Assembly: GCA_963808315.1 (NCBI GenBank)
Contig: CAWEFK010000027.1
Coordinates: 157,474 to 221,473, forward strand
DNA from: Palsa-504 sp963808315
GTDB lineage: Bacteria > Actinomycetota > Actinomycetes > Streptosporangiales > Streptosporangiaceae
DNA length: 64,000 nt
Reading direction: 5' to 3'
A program made the position numbers and the translations under genes. The notes beneath the pieces were generated by a model. The model did not search any database and had not been told where the DNA came from. It saw only the letters and a program-made list of their open reading frames with translations. Each line of letters opens with the position of its first letter. The first letter of the stretch is position 1. Below are positions 62,167-64,000 of this stretch, in pieces.

Positions 62167-62575
62167 CTTCCGGCAGGTCATCGACCTGGACCACGCCACC
62201 AGCGACGACACGGTGCGCCTGGCCCGCACCGCCGCCGAGGCAGTCCGCGGCCTGAACCACCTCACCCGCCATGACGCCGGCCTGGCCCAGCCATCAGCCG
62301 CCTACGACATCACCGGCGCCCTGGCCCTGACCGCCTCCCGCCTGGGACAGCTGCTCACCCAGATCGAACGGTGGCTAGATCACGCCCTGGCCGCCGGGCG
62401 GCTCGGCCACGACCTCGGCGAAGACCCCGCCGCGGCCATCGACGCCGCCGCGATCTTCCTCGGCGACGCCCGCACCAGCGCCGCCGCCCTGGCCGGCGAC
62501 CTGGACGCCGCCCAGCAGCAGCTCGCCCTCATCAACGGCAACCCCCGCCCCCGCGACCGCAAGGACCAGCCATGA
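62159..62575 (+). CDS. Small helical accessory protein of the transposon
   Basis: A 138-residue all-helical protein (begins MDDFRQVIDLDHATSDDTVRLARTA) with repeated Ala/Leu heptad-like stretches. Starts at GTG 62159 after GAGGAGG, between transposase and ATPase genes, with overlaps on both sides. Function unknown; it could bridge transposase and ATPase. Confidence 0.7.
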   Translation: MDDFRQVIDLDHATSDDTVRLARTAAEAVRGLNHLTRHDAGLAQPSAAYDITGALALTASRLGQLLTQIERWLDHALAAGRLGHDLGEDPAAAIDAAAIFLGDARTSAAALAGDLDAAQQQLALINGNPRPRDRKDQP

Positions 62576-63384
62576 TCGACAAGCTCCAGGCCCACTACGG
62601 GTTCACCCGCATGCCCTTCGGCCGCGACCTGGCCCCCGGCATGCTGCACCGCCACGCCGCCCACAACGAAGCCTGCGCCCGGATCACCTGGTGCATCGCC
62701 GAACGGGCCATCGGGGTGATCACCGGTGAAGTCGGGGCGGGCAAGACTGTCTCAGTGCGCACCGTCCTGGCCGGCCTGGACGCCTCCCGGCACACCATCA
62801 TTTACCTGCCTAACCCGATGATCGGCACACGGGGGCTGCACGAGATGATCGTCGCGACCTTCGGCGGCCAGCCCGACCGCAGCTACTCCCGGCTCACCGC
62901 CCAGGCCAGCGCGATCCTCGCCGCCGAACGCGACGAGCGCGGCAAGACCCCCGTCCTGGTCATCGACGAGGCTCACCTGCTGCGATATGAGCAGCTTGAG
63001 ACGATAAGGATGCTGACCAACCACAACCTCGATGCCGACTCCCCGCTCGCCTGCCTGCTCATCGGCCAGCCCACCCTGCGGCGCACCATGAAACTCGCCG
63101 TGCTCGCAGCCCTGGAGCAGCGCACCGCCCTTCGTTACGCGATGCCGCCGATGACCAGCCAGGAAACCAGCAGCTACATCATCCACCACCTCAAGCTCGC
63201 CGGCCGGTCAGACCCCCTGTTCAGCGATGATGCGGCCTCTTTGGTCCACACCACCTCCCGCGGCTACCCCCGCGCGGTCAACAACCTGGCCATCCAGGCG
63301 CTCGTCGCCACCTACGCCGCCGGCAAAGCCATCGTCGACGAGCAAGCCGCCCGCGCCGCCATCACCGAAGTCACCGACACCTGA
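62572..63384 (+). CDS. ExeA/TnsC/TniB-like AAA ATPase of the transposon
   Basis: A 270-residue ATPase with Walker A GEVGAGKT (52-59), Walker B VLVIDEAH (128-135), sensor region LLIGQPTLRRTM and a C-terminal helical domain (YPRAVNNLAIQALVATYAAGK). It begins DKLQAHYGFTRMPFGRDL, the ExeA-type N-terminus. ATPases of this class choose the target and activate the transposase in Mu, Tn7 and Tn5053. ATGA overlap with the accessory gene. Confidence 0.9.
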   Translation: MIDKLQAHYGFTRMPFGRDLAPGMLHRHAAHNEACARITWCIAERAIGVITGEVGAGKTVSVRTVLAGLDASRHTIIYLPNPMIGTRGLHEMIVATFGGQPDRSYSRLTAQASAILAAERDERGKTPVLVIDEAHLLRYEQLETIRMLTNHNLDADSPLACLLIGQPTLRRTMKLAVLAALEQRTALRYAMPPMTSQETSSYIIHHLKLAGRSDPLFSDDAASLVHTTSRGYPRAVNNLAIQALVATYAAGKAIVDEQAARAAITEVTDT

Positions 63385-63422
63385 CCGGCACCTCACCCAC
63401 AACCACCGGCACCACCACCACC

Positions 63423-63455
63423 AAAGCCCCGCAGTCACCCCGGCTGCGGGGCTTT
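63423..63455. terminator. Strong terminator after the transposon genes
   Basis: AAAGCCCCGCAG (63423-63434) and CTGCGGGGCTTT (63444-63455) form a perfect 12-bp stem ending in a T-run on the plus strand and preceded by A residues, so it works in both directions. It lies 39 bases after the ATPase stop. Confidence 0.85.
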
Positions 63456-63518
63456 CCCGCATCCCCACATCGGCATCGTGAACGCCGCCTTCGTGGTGGT
63501 CTTCAGCGCCGGGCAACA

Positions 63519-64000
63519 GTTCGTACTCAGCGAGGGCCGTGATGTCGCCGTCGCGGAGCCGCAGGCTGGCGTGCTGTTCCCAGGGGGCGCGGAAGCGGAC
63601 TGGTTCGGTGAGCCGGATATGGCCGAGGGTGTCGGCGAGCAGGGACATGCCGCCCTGTTCTACCGCCTGGAGCTGGCTGGTGTCCCCGGCCAGGATGAGT
63701 TTGCTGTGGGTGGCTCCGGCGTAGGCGATCAGGTCGGCCAGGTCGGGGGCGGGCATGGTCGAGGCCTCGTCGATGAGCAGGAGGGTGGCCGGGGTGACCG
63801 GGAGGGGGCCGCGTGCGCCGCGGCGGCCGGGCAGGTGGCCCAGGAACTGGGCGGCGTTGAAGGAGAGCGGGACTCCGGCGGCCAGGGTATTGCGGGCGGA
63901 CTGGGATGCGGTGATGCCGATCACCGGGCCCAGGCCGGACGCGGTCCACGCGCGGGCGATCTCGGTCAGGACGTGGGTCTTGCCTGAGCCTGCCGGGGTG
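63519..64000 (-). pseudogene. MobF/TraA relaxase-helicase, upstream part (runs off the window)
   Basis: Read on the minus strand from the window edge: Walker A TPAGSGKTHVL, then VIGITASQSARNTLAAG, Walker B TLLLIDEAS, LILAGDTSQLQAVEQGG and RLRDGDITALAEYE, the RecD-like helicase 1 of TraA proteins. The frame is cut at 63519 by the transposon; the missing continuation is at 59780. The relaxase catalytic N-terminus would be beyond the window. Confidence 0.88.

Larger units (their letters stand above)
59781..63518 (+). mobile_element. 3.7-kb Mu/Tn7-like transposon inserted in the relaxase gene
   Basis: The ends are TGTTGGACGGCGCT (59781-59794) and the complement of AGCGCCGGGCAACA (63505-63518): imperfect inverted repeats with TG...CA termini. 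Subterminal GATGCCGATGGGGG (59833-59846) and the complement of CCCCACATCGGCATC (63463-63477) repeat at both ends in mirrored orientation, like transposase arm sites. Four genes in one direction: DUF6431 protein, DDE transposase, accessory protein, AAA ATPase. The flanking relaxase halves fit together, but only GT could be seen as a target duplication. Confidence 0.82.

Noticed and set aside
1..64000. CRISPR array
   Set aside because: No regularly spaced direct repeats with unique spacers were seen; repeats found are dispersed, terminal or simple tandem.

Overview
The window is GC-rich (roughly 70% by eye) and carries actinobacterial hallmarks: XRE-DUF5753/DUF397 regulator pairs, CU044_5270-type sigma-linked proteins, a SigJ-like sigma factor, a HAAS/PadR pair, many GTG starts, and a hyc cluster laid out as in Mycobacterium tuberculosis Rv0082-Rv0087. 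A filamentous or soil actinomycete (Streptosporangiales-like) is the best guess, not a firm identification. Many reading frames are broken by one-base indels, mostly in G/C runs. Either the assembly is error-prone or gene decay is heavy, and the sequence alone cannot decide which.

Region 1 (1-8.4 kb): a broken PRC-barrel/MgtE-N gene diverges from a six-gene operon for a membrane complex related to energy-converting hydrogenase and complex I (hycD, hycP, hycQ, hycE, a NuoB/ferredoxin-like gene and a shattered NuoL-like gene). The proton-channel subunits keep their motifs. The catalytic subunit has lost the Ni-binding cysteines and the NuoB-like subunit has lost all four proximal-cluster cysteines.

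Region 2 (8.4-26.5 kb): a dispersed repeat holding a 303-bp MITE-like insertion; a fused ABC exporter; a four-gene minus-strand operon (phosphodiester glycosidase, UbiA/DPPR-synthase-like enzyme, OmpR-type regulator, histidine kinase); metal transporters (ChrA, VIT); a second, uninterrupted copy of the repeat; a TetR/MFS efflux pair; a frameshifted PQQ-propeller lipoprotein; and a MerR-type promoter driving a small protein and an SDR.

Region 3 (26.5-51.8 kb): accessory and partly decayed. It has an IS4-like element with a 10-bp target duplication inside a secreted-protein gene, an AlkA::histidine-kinase chimera, an ECF sigma module with a hexapeptide leader, a CHAP plus glucosaminidase cell-wall hydrolase and its membrane partner, a PadR-linked HAAS-NIT sensor remnant, broken HD-GYP, FAD and GNAT genes, an arginase-like enzyme, two divergent IS110 transposases, a SigJ/DoxX pair, and a MarR regulator with a 21-bp-arm palindrome beside a TIM-barrel glycosidase-like gene.

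Region 4 (52-64 kb): probably one end of an integrated conjugative element. It begins at a 3' fragment of tRNA-Ala(TGC) and carries a ribbon-helix-helix/PIN toxin-antitoxin pair, a low-GC DUF262-HNH-AlbA_2 fusion that looks like a defence nuclease, GntR/HATPase/XRE/DUF397 regulators, and a MobF/TraA relaxase-helicase gene split by a 3.7-kb transposon (DUF6431 protein, Mu/TnsB-like DDE transposase, accessory protein, ExeA/TnsC-like ATPase).
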